This document shows, piece after piece, positions 1-11,094 of a DNA stretch of 64,000 bases. Both the position numbers and the translations under genes were made by a program. Numbering within the stretch: position 1 is the first letter of the stretch; every line of letters begins with the position of its first letter. Origin of the DNA: Patiria miniata. Taxonomy: Eukaryota; Echinodermata; Asteroidea; Valvatida; Asterinidae. The DNA lies in NCBI RefSeq assembly GCF_015706575.1, contig NW_024037051.1, positions 14,481,016 to 14,545,015 of the forward strand, in the 5' to 3' direction. The notes beneath the pieces were generated by a model. It was not told the origin of the DNA. It was given only the letters and a program-made list of their open reading frames with translations, and did no database searches.

Positions 1-3000
1 AGAAAATCCCAGAAGTAGCAGCGGATGCCCCTTCTTCGCTTTTGTGCAGTAAGTCCCATAGGGAGGCCTGTCAGCGCCAACCCGCATGGCTCCCATGTAT
101 CGCAGCCTGAAGGTACCTTAACTTAGATGGATCTGGACAAACTCGGTACCATTTTGAAGCGGATGAATGGGCCAACCCGCATGCAAATCGGCAGCTCGAT
201 AGACCCGAAACTTTTGGAGAAAATTTCGGAAGTAGTAGCGGATGCCCCTTCTTCTGCTTTTGTGCAGTAAGTCCCATAGGGAGGCCTGTCAGCGCCAACC
301 CGCATGGCTCCCATGTATCGCAGCCTGAAGGTACCTTAACCTAGATGGATCTGGACAAACTCGGTACCATTTTGAAGCGGATGAATGGGCCAACCCGCAT
401 GCAAATCGGCAGGTCGATAGACCCGAAACTTTTGGAGAAAATCCCAGAAGTAGCAGCGGATGCCCCTTCTTTCGCTTTTGTGCAGTAAGTCCCATAGGGA
501 GGCCTGTCAGCGCCAACCCGCATGGCTCCCATGTATCGCAGCCTGAAGGTACCTTATCCAGGATGGATCTGGACAAACTCGGTGCCATTTTGAAGCGGAT
601 GAATGGGCCAACCCGCATGCAAATCGGCAGGTCGATAGACCCGAAACTTTTGGAGAAAATCCCAGAAGTAGCAGCGGATGCCCCTTCTTTCGCTTTGTGC
701 AGTAAGTCCCATAGGGAGGCCTGTCGGCGCCAACCCGCATGGCTCCCAAGTATCTTAGCCTGAAGGTACCTTAACCTGGATGGATCTGAACAAACTCGTT
801 ACCATTTTGAAGCGGATGAATTGGCCAACCTGCATGCAAATCGGCAGGTCGATAGACCCGAAACTTTTGGAGAAAATCCCAGAAGTAGCAGCGGATGCCC
901 CTTCTTTCGCTTTTGTGCAGTAAGTCCCATAGGGAGGCCTGTCAGCGCCAACCCGCATGGCTCCCATGTATCGCAGCCTGAAGGTACCTTAACCTGGATG
1001 GATCTGGACAAACTCGGTACCATTTTGAAGCGGATGAATGGGTCAATCCGCATGCAAATCGGCAGGTCGATAGACCCGAAACTTTTGGAGAAAATCCCAG
1101 AAGGAGTAGCGGATGCCCCTTCTTTCGCTTTTGTGCAGTAAGTCGCATAGGGAGGCCTGTCAGCGCGAACCCGCATGGCTCCCATGTATCGCAGCCTGAA
1201 GGTACCTTAACCTGGATGGATCTGGACAAACTCGGTACCATTTTGAAGCGGATGAATGGGCCAACCCGCATGCAAATCGGCAGGTCGATAGACCCGAAAC
1301 ATTTGGAGAAAATCCTAGAAGTAGCAGCGGATGCCCCTTCTTTCGCTTTTTTGAAGTAAGTCCCATAGGGAGGCCTGTCAGCGCCAACCCGCATGGCTCC
1401 CATGTTGCAGCCTGAAGGTACCTTAACCTGTATGGATCTGGACAAACTCGGTACCATTTTGAAGCGGATGAATGGGCCAACCCGCATGCAAATCGGTAGG
1501 TCGATAGATTTGAAACTTTTGGAGAAAATCCAGAAGTAGCAGCGGATGGCCCTTCTTTCGCTTTTGTGCAGTAAGTCCCATAGGGAGGCCTGTCAGCGCC
1601 AACCCGCATGGCTCCCATGTATCGCAGCCTGAAGGTACCTTAACCTGGATGGATCTGGACAAACTCGGTACCATTTTGAAGCGGATGAATGGGCCAACCC
1701 GCATGGAATCGGCAGGTCGATAGACCCGAAACTTTTGGAGAAAATCCGAGAAGTAGCAGCGGATGCCCCTTCTTTCGCTTTTTTGAAGTAAGTCCCATAG
1801 GGAGGCCTGTCAGCGCCAACCCGCATGGCTCCCATGTATCGCAGCCTGAAGGTACTTTAACCTGGATGGATCTGGACAAACTCGGTGCCATTTTGAAGCG
1901 GATGAATGGGCCAACCCGCATGCAAATCGGCAGGTCGACAGACCCGAAACTTTTGGAGAAAATCACAGAGGTAGCAGCGGATGCCCCCTCTTTCGCTTTT
2001 GTGCAGTAAGTCCCATAGGGAGGCCTGTCAGCGCCAACCCGCATGGCTTTCATGTATCGCAGCCTGAAGGTACCTTAACCTGGATGGATCTGGACAAACT
2101 CGGTACCATTTTGAAGCGGATGAATGGGCCAACCCGCATGCAAATCGGCAGGTCGATAGACCCGAAACTTTTGGAGAAAATCCCAGAAGTAGCAGCGGAT
2201 GCCCCTTCTTTCGCTTTTGTGTACCTTAACCTGGATGGATCTGGACAAACTCGGTACCATTTTGAAGCGGATGAATGGGCCAACCCGCATGCAAATCGGC
2301 AGGTCGATAGACCCGAAACTTTTGGAGAAAATCCCAGAAGTAGCAGCGGATGCCCCTTCTTTCGCTTTTGTGCAGTAAGTCCCATAGGGAGGCCTGTCAG
2401 CGCCAACCCGCATGGCTCCCATGTATCGCAGCCTGAAGGTACCTTAACCTGGATGGATCTGGACAAACTCGGTACCATTTTGAAGCGGATGAATGGGCCA
2501 ACCCGCATGCAAATCGGCAGGTCGATAGACCCGAAACTTTTGGAGAAAATCCCAGAAGTAGCAGCGGATGCCCTTCTTTCGCTTTTGTGCAGTAAGTCCA
2601 TAGGGAGGCCTGTCAGCGCCAACCCGCATGGCTCCCATGTATCGCAGCCTGAAGGTACCTTAACCTGGATGGATCTGGACAAACTCGGTACCATTTTGAA
2701 GCGGATGAATGGGCCAACCAGCATGCAAATCGGCAGGTCGATAGACCCAAAACTTTTGGAGAAAATCCTAGAAGTAGCAGCGGATGCCCCTTCTTTCGCT
2801 TTTGTGCAGTAAGTCCCATAGGGAGGCCTGTCGCGCCAACCCGCATGGCTCCCAAGTATCGCAGCCTGAAGGTACCTTAACCTGGATGGATCTGAACAAA
2901 CTCGTTACCATTTTGAAGCGGATGAATGGGCCAACCCGCATGCAAATCGGCAGGTCGATAGACCCGAAACTTTTGGAGAAAATCCCAGAAGTAGCAGCGG

Positions 3001-5561
3001 ATGCCCCTTCTTTCGCTTTTGTGCAGTAAGTCCCATAGGGAGGCCTGTCAGCGCCAACCCGCATGGCTCCCATGTATCGCAGCCTGAAGGTACCTTAACC
3101 TGGATGGATCTGGACAAAACTCGGTACCATTTTGAAGCGGATGAATGGGCCAACCCGCATGCAAATCGGCAATCGATAGACCCGAAACTTTTGAGAAAAT
3201 CTCAGAAGTAGCAGCGGATGCCCTTCTTCGCTTTTGGTGCAGTAAGTCCCATAGGGAGGCCTGTCAGCGCCAACCCGCATGGCTCCCATGTATCGCAGCC
3301 TGAAGGTACCTTAACCTGGATGGATCTGGACAAACTCGGTACCATTTTGAAGCGGATGAATGGGCCAACCCGCATGCAAATCGGCAGTCGATAGACCCGA
3401 AACTTTTGGAGAAAATCCAGAAGTAGCAGCGGATGCCCCTTCTTTCGCTTTTGTGCAGTAAGTCCCATAGGGAGGCCTGTCAGCGCCAACCCGCATGGCT
3501 CCCATGTATCGCAGCCTGAAGGTACCTTAACCTGGATGGATCTGGACAACTCGGTACCATTTTGAAGCGGATGAATGGGCCAACCCGCATGCAAATCGGC
3601 AGGTCGATAGACCCGAAACTTTTGGAGAAATCCCAGAAGTATAGCGGATGCCCCTTCTTTCGCTTTTGTGCAGTAAGTCCCATAGGGAGGCCTGTCAGCG
3701 CCAACCCGCATGGCTCCCATGTATCGCAGCCTGAAGGTACCTTAACCTGATGGATCTGGACAAACTCGGTACCATTTTGAAGCGGATGAATGGGCCAACC
3801 CGCATGCAAATCGGCAGGTCGATAGACCCGAACTTTTGGAGAAAATCCCAGAAGTAGCAGCGGATGCCCCTTCTTTCGCTTTTGTGCAGTAAGTCCCATA
3901 GGGAGGCCTGTCAGCGCCAACCCGCCTGGCTCCCATGTATCGCAGCCTGAAGGTACCTTAACCTGGATGGATCTGGACAAACTCGGTACCATTTTGAAGC
4001 GGATGAATGGGCCAACCCGCATGCAAATCGGCAGGTCGATAGACCCGAAACTTTTGGAGAAAATCCCAGAAGTAGCAGCGGATGGCCCTTCTTTCGCTTT
4101 TGTGCAGTAAGTCCCATAGGGAGGCCTGTCAGCGCCAACCCGCATGGCTCCCATGTATCGCAGCCTGAAGGTACCTTAACCTGGATGGATCTGGACAAAC
4201 TCGGTACCATTTTGAAGCGGATGAATGGGCCAACCCGCATGCAAATCGGCAGGTCGATAGACCCGAAACTTTTGGAGAAAATCCCAGAAGTAGCAGCGGA
4301 TGCCCCTTCTTTCGCTTTTGTGCAGTAAGTCCCATAGGGAGGCCTGTCAGCGCCAACCCGCATGGCTCCCATGTATCGCAGCCTGAAGGTACCTTAACCT
4401 GGATGGATCTGGACAAAACTCGGTACCATTTTGAAGCGGATGAATGGGCCAACCCGCATGCAAATCGGCAGTCGATAGACCCGAAACTTTTGGAGAAAAT
4501 CCCAGAAGTAGCAGCGGATGCCCCTTCTTTCGCTTTTGTGCAGTAAGTCCCATAGGGAGGCCTGTCAGCGCCAACCCGCATGGCTCCCATGTATCGCAGC
4601 CTGAAGGTACCTTAACCTGGATGGATCTGGACAAACTCGGTACCATTTTGAAGCGGATGAATGGGCCAACCCGCATGCAAATCGGCAGGTCGATAGACCC
4701 GAAATTTTGGAGAAAATCCCAGAAGTAGCAGCGGATGCCCCTTCTTTCGCTTTTGTGTAACCTTAGCCTGGATGGATCTGGCCAAACCTCGGTAACCAAT
4801 TTTTGAAGCGGATGAATGGGCAACCCGCATGCAAATCGGCAGGTCGATAGACCCGAAACTTTTGGAGAAAATCCAGAAGTAGCAGCGGATGCCCCTTCTT
4901 TCGCTTTTGTGCAGTAAGTCCCATAGGGAGGCCTGTCAGCGCCAACCCGCATGGCTCCCATGTATCGCAGCCTGAAGGTACCTTAACCTGGATGGATCTG
5001 GACAAACTCGGTACCATTTTGAAGCGGATGAATGGGCCAACCCGCATGCAATCGGCAGGTCGATAGACCGAAACTTTTGGAGAAATCCCAGAAGTAGCAG
5101 CGGATGCCCCTTCTTTTCGCTTTTGTGCAGTAAGTCCCATAGGGAGGCCTGTCAGCGCCAACCCGCATGGCTCCCATGTATCGCAGCCTGAAGGTACCTT
5201 AACCTGGATGGATCTGGACAAACTCGGTACCATTTTGAAGCGGATGAATGGGCCAACCCGCATGCAAATCGGCAGGTCGATAGACCCGAAACTTTTGGAG
5301 AAAATCCCAGAAGTAGCAGCGGATGCCCCTTCTTTCGCTTTTGTGCAGTAAGTCCCATAGGAAGGCCTGTCAGCGCCAACCCGCATGGCTCCCATGTATC
5401 GCAGCCTGAAGGTACCTTAACCTGGATGGATCTGGACAAACTCGATTACCATTTTGAAGCGGATGAATGGGCCAACCGCATGCAAATCGGCAGGTCGATA
5501 GACCCGAACTTTTGGGAAAATCCAGAAGTAGCAGCGGATGCCCCTTCTTTCGCTTTTGGTG
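1..5561 (-). repeat. 218-bp satellite array, reverse orientation
   Basis: Head-to-tail copies of the 218-bp monomer, all reversed relative to the rest of the window (monomers read GTGCAGTAAGTCCCATAGG and GAAGGTACCTTAACC on the plus strand). Numbering the forward monomer from GGTACCTTCAGG as base 1, it carries GGTACC again at 186-191, a CATGCGGGTTGGC repeat at 30-42 and 153-165, and ATTTGCAT at 148-155. Copies in 1-3200 have many substitutions shared with 7.8-11 kb. Copies in 3300-5561 are closer to consensus but show many one-base losses in runs, increasing toward the gap, as expected of a poorly corrected contig end. Monomers at about 2220 and 4757 have lost roughly 67 bp. Long open frames here are by-products of the repeat. 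Confidence 0.97.
780..2910 (-). repeat. Inverted copy of a higher-order satellite block
   Basis: Read on the minus strand, diagnostic variants occur in this order: TTTGTTCAGATCC (about 2891), a 67-bp deletion junction (about 2220), CTACCTCTGTGATTTT (about 1970), TTACTTCAAAAAAGCG (about 1780), CAAATCTATCGACC (about 1510), TTACTTCAAAA again (about 1350), GGGTTCGCGCTG (about 1165), GCGGATTGACCC (about 1050), TTTGTTCAGATCC (about 785). The same markers with nearly equal spacing run forward at 8135-10235, so this is an inverted, colinear copy. Confidence 0.88.
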
Positions 5562-6061
5562 NNNNNNNNNNNNNNNNNNNNNNNNNNNNNNNNNNNNNNN
5601 NNNNNNNNNNNNNNNNNNNNNNNNNNNNNNNNNNNNNNNNNNNNNNNNNNNNNNNNNNNNNNNNNNNNNNNNNNNNNNNNNNNNNNNNNNNNNNNNNNNN
5701 NNNNNNNNNNNNNNNNNNNNNNNNNNNNNNNNNNNNNNNNNNNNNNNNNNNNNNNNNNNNNNNNNNNNNNNNNNNNNNNNNNNNNNNNNNNNNNNNNNNN
5801 NNNNNNNNNNNNNNNNNNNNNNNNNNNNNNNNNNNNNNNNNNNNNNNNNNNNNNNNNNNNNNNNNNNNNNNNNNNNNNNNNNNNNNNNNNNNNNNNNNNN
5901 NNNNNNNNNNNNNNNNNNNNNNNNNNNNNNNNNNNNNNNNNNNNNNNNNNNNNNNNNNNNNNNNNNNNNNNNNNNNNNNNNNNNNNNNNNNNNNNNNNNN
6001 NNNNNNNNNNNNNNNNNNNNNNNNNNNNNNNNNNNNNNNNNNNNNNNNNNNNNNNNNNNNN
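5562..6061. other. Assembly gap, 500 N
   Basis: Exactly 500 undetermined bases, the same length as the second gap in the window, so the size is nominal. Satellite orientation flips across it: reverse to the left, forward to the right. Confidence 0.99.
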
Positions 6062-6284
6062 TTAAGGTACCTTCAGGCTGCGATACATGGGAGCCATGCG
6101 GGTTGGCGCTGACAGGCCTCCCTATGGGACTTACTGCACAAAAGCGAAAGAAGGGGCATCCGCTGCTTCTTCTGGATTTTCTCCAAAAGTTTCGGGTGTA
6201 TCGACCTGCCGATTTGCATGCGGGTTGGCCATTCATCCGCTTCAAAATGGTACCGAGTTTGTCCAGATCCATCCAGGTTAAGGT

Positions 6285-8134
6285 ACACAAAATCGAAGAA
6301 GGGCATCCGCTGCTTCTTCTGGGATTTTCTCCAAAAGTTTCGGGTCTATCGACCTGCCGATTTGCATGCGAGGTTGGCCCATTCATCCGCTTCAAAATGG
6401 TACCGAGTTTGTCCAGATCCATCCAGGTTAAGGTACCTTCAGGCTGCGATACATGAAAGCCAGCGGGTTGGCGCTGACAGGCCTCCCTATGGGACTTACT
6501 GCACAAAAGCGAAAGAGGGGCATCCGCTGCTACCTCTGTGATTTTCTCCAAAGTTTCGGGTCTGTCGACCTGCCGATTTGCATGCGGGTTGGCCCATTCA
6601 TCCGCTTCAAAATGGCACCGAAGTTTGTCCAGATCCATCCAGGTTAAGTACCTTCAGGCTGCGATACATGGGAGCCATGCGGGTTGGCGCTGACAGGCCT
6701 CCCTATGGGACTTACTTCAAAAAAAGCGAAAGAAGGGGCATCCGCTGCTACTTCTCGGATTTTCTCCAAAAGTTTCGGGTCTATCGACCTGCCGATTCCC
6801 ATGCGGGTTGGCCCATTCATCCGCTTCAAAATGGTACCGTGTTTGTCCAGATCCATCCAGGTTAAGGTACCTTCAGGCTGCGATACATGGGAGCCATGCG
6901 GGTTGGCGCTGACAGGCCTCCCTATGGGACTTACTGCACAAAAGCGAAAGAAGGGCATCCGCTGCTACTTTCTGGATTATCTCCAAAAGTTTCAAATCTA
7001 TCGACCTACCGATTTGCATGCGGGTTGGCCCATTCATCCGCTTCAAAATGGTACCGAGTTTGTCCAGATCCATACAGGTTAAGGTACCTCAGGCTGCAAA
7101 CATGGGAGCCATGGCGGGTTGGCGTGCTGACAGGCCTCCCTATGGGACTTACTTCAAAAAAGCGAAAGAAGGGGCATCCGCCTGCTACTTCTAGGATTTT
7201 CTCCAATGTTCGGGTCTATCGACCTGCCGATTTGCATGCGGGTTGGCCCATTCAATCCGCTTCAAATGGTACCGAGTTTGTCCAGATCCATCCAGGTTAA
7301 GGTACCTTCAGGCTGCGATACATGGGAGCCATGCGGGTTCGCGCTGATAGCCTCCTATGCGACTTAATGCACAAAAGCGAAAGAAGGGGCATCCGCTACT
7401 CTTCAGGGATTTTCTCCAAAAGTTTCGGGTCTATCGACCTGCCGATTTGCATGCGGATTGACCATTCATCCGCTTCAAATGGTACCGAGTTTGTCCAGAT
7501 CCATCCAGGTTAAGGTACCTTCAGGCTGCGATACATGGGAGCCATGCGGGTTGGCGCTGACAGGCCTCCCTATGGGACTTACTGCACAAAAGCGAAAGAA
7601 AGGGCATCCGCTGCTACTTCTAGGATTTTCTCCAACGTTTCGGGTCTATCGACCTGCCGATTTGCATGCGGGTTGGCCCATTCATCCGCTTCAAAATGGT
7701 ACCGAGTTTGTCCAGATCCATGCAGGTAAAGGTACCTTCAGGCTGCGATACATGGGAGCCATGCGGGTTCGCGCTGACAGGCCTCCTATGCGACTTACTG
7801 CACAAAAGCGAAGAAGGGGCATCCGCTACTACTTCTGAGATTTCTCCAAAGTTTCGGGTCTATATCGATCTTCCGATTTGCATGCGGGTTGACCCATTCA
7901 TCCGCTTCAAAATGGTACCGAGTTTGTCCAGATCCATCCAGGTTAAGGTACCTTCAGGCTGCGATACATGGGAGCCATGCGGGTTGGCGCTGACAGGCCT
8001 CCCTATGGGACTTACTGCACAAAGCGAAAGAAGGGCATCCGCTGCTACTTCTGGGATTTTCTCCAAAAGTTTCGGTCTATCGACCTGCCGATTTGCGTGC
8101 AGGTTGGCCATTCATCCGCTTCAAAATGGTAGAG
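6285..8134 (+). repeat. Higher-order satellite block, first (partial) copy
   Basis: Marker series: 67-bp deletion junction (about 6285), CTACCTCTGTGATTTT (about 6530), TTACTTCAAAA (about 6715), CAAATCTATCGACC (about 6985), TTACTTCAAAA (about 7150), GGGTTCGCGCTGA (about 7340), GCGGATTGACC (about 7450), GGGTTCGCGCTGA again (about 7765). Compared with the copy starting at 8135 it has about two extra monomers before the TTTGTTCAGATCC marker, so the copies differ by whole-monomer gain or loss. Confidence 0.8.
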
Positions 8135-10235
8135 TTTGTTCAGATCCATCCAGGTTAGGTACCTTCAGGCTAGGATACTTGGAGCCATGCGGTTGGCGCG
8201 ACAGGCCTCCCTATGGGACTTACTGCACAAAAGCGAAAGAAGGGGCATACTCTGCTACTTCTAGGATTTTCTCCAAAAGTTTCGGGTCTATCGACCTGCC
8301 GATTTGCATGCTGGTTGGCCCATTCATCCGCTTCAAAATGGTACCGAGTTTGTCCAGATCCATCCAAGTTAAGGTACCTTCAGGCTGCGATACATGGGAG
8401 CCATGCGGTTGGCGCTAACAGGCCTCCCTATGGGACTTACTGCACAAAAGCGAAAGAAGGGCATCCGCTACTACTTCTGGGATTTTCTCCAAAAGTTTCT
8501 GGTCTACCGACCTGCCGATTTGCATGCGGGTTGGCCCCATTCATCCGCTTCAAAATGGTACCGAGTTTGTCCAGATCCAATCCAGGTTAAGGTACCTTCA
8601 GGCTGCGATACATGGGAGCCATGCGGTTGGCGCTGACAGGCCTCCCTATGGACTTACTGCACAAAGCGAAAGAAGGGCATCCGCTGCTTCTTCTGGATTT
8701 TCTCCAAAAGTTTCGGGTGTATCGACCTGCCGATTTGCATGCGGGTTGGCCCATTCATCCGCTTCAAAATGGTACCGAGTTTGTCCAGATCCATCCAGGT
8801 TAAGGTACACAAAAGCGAAAGAAGGGGCATCCGCTGCTTCTTCTGGGATTTTCTCCCAAAAGTTTCGGGTCTATCGACCTGCCGATTTGCATGCGGGTTG
8901 GCCCATTCATCCGCTTCAAAATGGTACCGAGTTTGTCCAGATCCATCCAGGTTTAAGGTACTTCAGGCTGCGATACATGGGAGCCATGCGGGTTGGCGCT
9001 GACAGGCCTCCCTATGGGACTTACTGCACAAAAGCGAAAGAGGGGCATCCGCTGCTACCTCTGTGATTTTCTCCAAAAGTTTCGGGTCTGTCGACCTGCC
9101 GATTTGCATGCGGGTTGGCCCATTCATCCGCTTCAAAATGGCACCGAGTTTGTCCAGATCCATCCAGGTTAAGTACCTTCAGGCTGCGATACATGGGAGC
9201 CATGCGGGTTGGCGCTGACAGGCCTCCCTATGGGACTTACTTCAAAAAGCGAAAGAAGGGCATCCGCTGCTACTTCTCGGATTTTCTCCAAAAGTTTCGG
9301 GTCTATCGACCTGCCGATTCCCATGCGGTTGGCCCATTCATCCGCTTCAAAATGGTACCGTGTTTGTCCAGATCCATCCAGGTTAAGGTACCTTCAGGCT
9401 GCGATACATGGGAGCCAGCGCGGTTGGCGCTGACAGGCCTCCTATGGACTTACTGCACAAAAGCGAAAGAAGGGCCATCCGCTGCTACTTCTGGGATTTA
9501 TCTCCAAAGTTTCAAATCTATCGACCTACCGATTTGCATGCGGTTGGCCCATTCATCCGCTTCAAAATGGTACCGAGTTTGTCCAGATCCATACAGGTTA
9601 AGGTACCTTCAGGCTGCAAACATGAGCCATGCGGGTTGGCGCTGACAGGCCTCCCTATGGGACTTACTTCAAAAAAGCGAAAGAAGGGGCATCCGCTGCT
9701 ACTTCTAGGATTTCTCCAAATGTTTCGGGTCTATCGACCTGCCGATTTGCATGCGGGTTGCCCATTCATCCGCTTCAAAATGGTACCGAGTTTGTCCAGA
9801 TCCATCCAGGTTAAGGTACCTTCAGGCTGCGATACATGGGAGCCATGCGGGTTCGCGCTGGGGATAGGCCTCCCTATGCGATTACTGCACAAAAGCGAAA
9901 GAAGGGGCATCCGCTACTCCTTCAGGGATTTTCTCCAAAGTTTCTGGTCTATCGACCTGCCGATTTGCATGCGGATTGACCCATTCATCCGCTTCAAAAT
10001 GGTACCGAGTTTGTCCAGATCCATCCAGGTTAAGGTACCTTCAGGCTGCGATACATGGGAGCCATGCGGTTGGCGCTGACAGGCCTCCCTATGGGACTTA
10101 CTGCACAAAAGCGAAAGAAGGGCATCCGCTGCTACTTCTGGGATTTTCTCAAAAGTTTCGGGTCTATCGACCTGCCGATTTGCGCAGGTTGGCCAATTCA
10201 TCCGCTTCAAAATGGTACGAGTTTGTTCAGATCCA
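8135..10235 (+). repeat. Higher-order satellite block, second copy
   Basis: Markers in order: TTTGTTCAGATCC (8135), deletion junction GGTACACAAAA (about 8805), CTACCTCTGTGATTTT (about 9055), TTACTTCAAAAAGCG (about 9240), CAAATCTATCGACC (about 9515), TTACTTCAAAAAAGCG (about 9665), GGGTTCGCGCTGG (about 9850), GCGGATTGACCC (about 9970), TTTGTTCAGATCC (10222). Block length is about 2.1 kb. The inverted region at 780-2910 matches it marker for marker. Confidence 0.85.
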
Positions 10236-11094
10236 TCCAGGTTAAGGTACCTTCAGGCTAAGATACTTGGGAGCCATGCGGGTTGGCGCCGACAGGCCTC
10301 CCTATGGGACTTACTGCACAAAGCGAAAGAAGGGGCATCCGCTGCTACTTCTGGGATTTTCTCCAAAAGTTTCGGGTCTATCGACCTGCCGATTTGCATG
10401 CGGTTGGCCCATTCATCCGCTTCAAAATGGCACCGAGTTTGTCCAGATCCATCTGGATAAGGTACCTTCAGGCTGCGATACATGGGAGCCATGCGGGTTG
10501 GCGCTGACAGGCCTCCCTATGGGACTTACTGCACAAAAGCGAAAGAAGGGGCATCCGCTGCTACTTCTGGGATTTTCTCCAAAAGTTTCGGTCTATCGAC
10601 CTGCCGATTTGCATGCGGGTTGGCCCATTCATCCGCTTCAAAATGGTACCAGAGTTTGTCCAGATCCATCTAGGTTAAGGTACCTTCAGGCTGCGATACA
10701 TGGGAGCCATGCGGGTTGGCGCTGACAGGCCTCCCTATGGGACTTACTGCACAAAAGCAGAAGAAGGGCATCCGCTACTACTTCCGAAATTTTCTCCAAA
10801 AGTTTCGGGTCTATCGAGCTGCCGATTTGCATGCGGTTGGCCCATTCATCCGCTTCAAAATGGTACCGAGTTTGTCCAGATCCATCTAAGTTAAGGTACC
10901 TTCAGGCTGCGATACATGGGAGCCATGCGGGTTGGCGCTGACAGGCCTCCCTATGGGACTTACTGCACAAAAGCGCAAGAAGGGGCATCCGCTGCTACTT
11001 CTGGGATTTTCTCCAAAAGTTTCGGGTCTATCGACCTGCCGATTTGCATGCGGGTTGGCCATTCATCGCTTCAAATGTACCGAGTTTGTCTAGA

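Noticed and set aside
563..5400. Protein-looking reverse-strand peptide (MDLDKLGTILKRMNGPTRMQ...) repeated in the satellite
   Set aside because: It is one frame of the noncoding monomer; it ends at the same TAA in each copy and is disrupted freely by indels.
5370..6638. Long open frames crossing the first N gap
   Set aside because: They exist only because undetermined bases contain no stop codons. The same applies to frames crossing 40791-41290.
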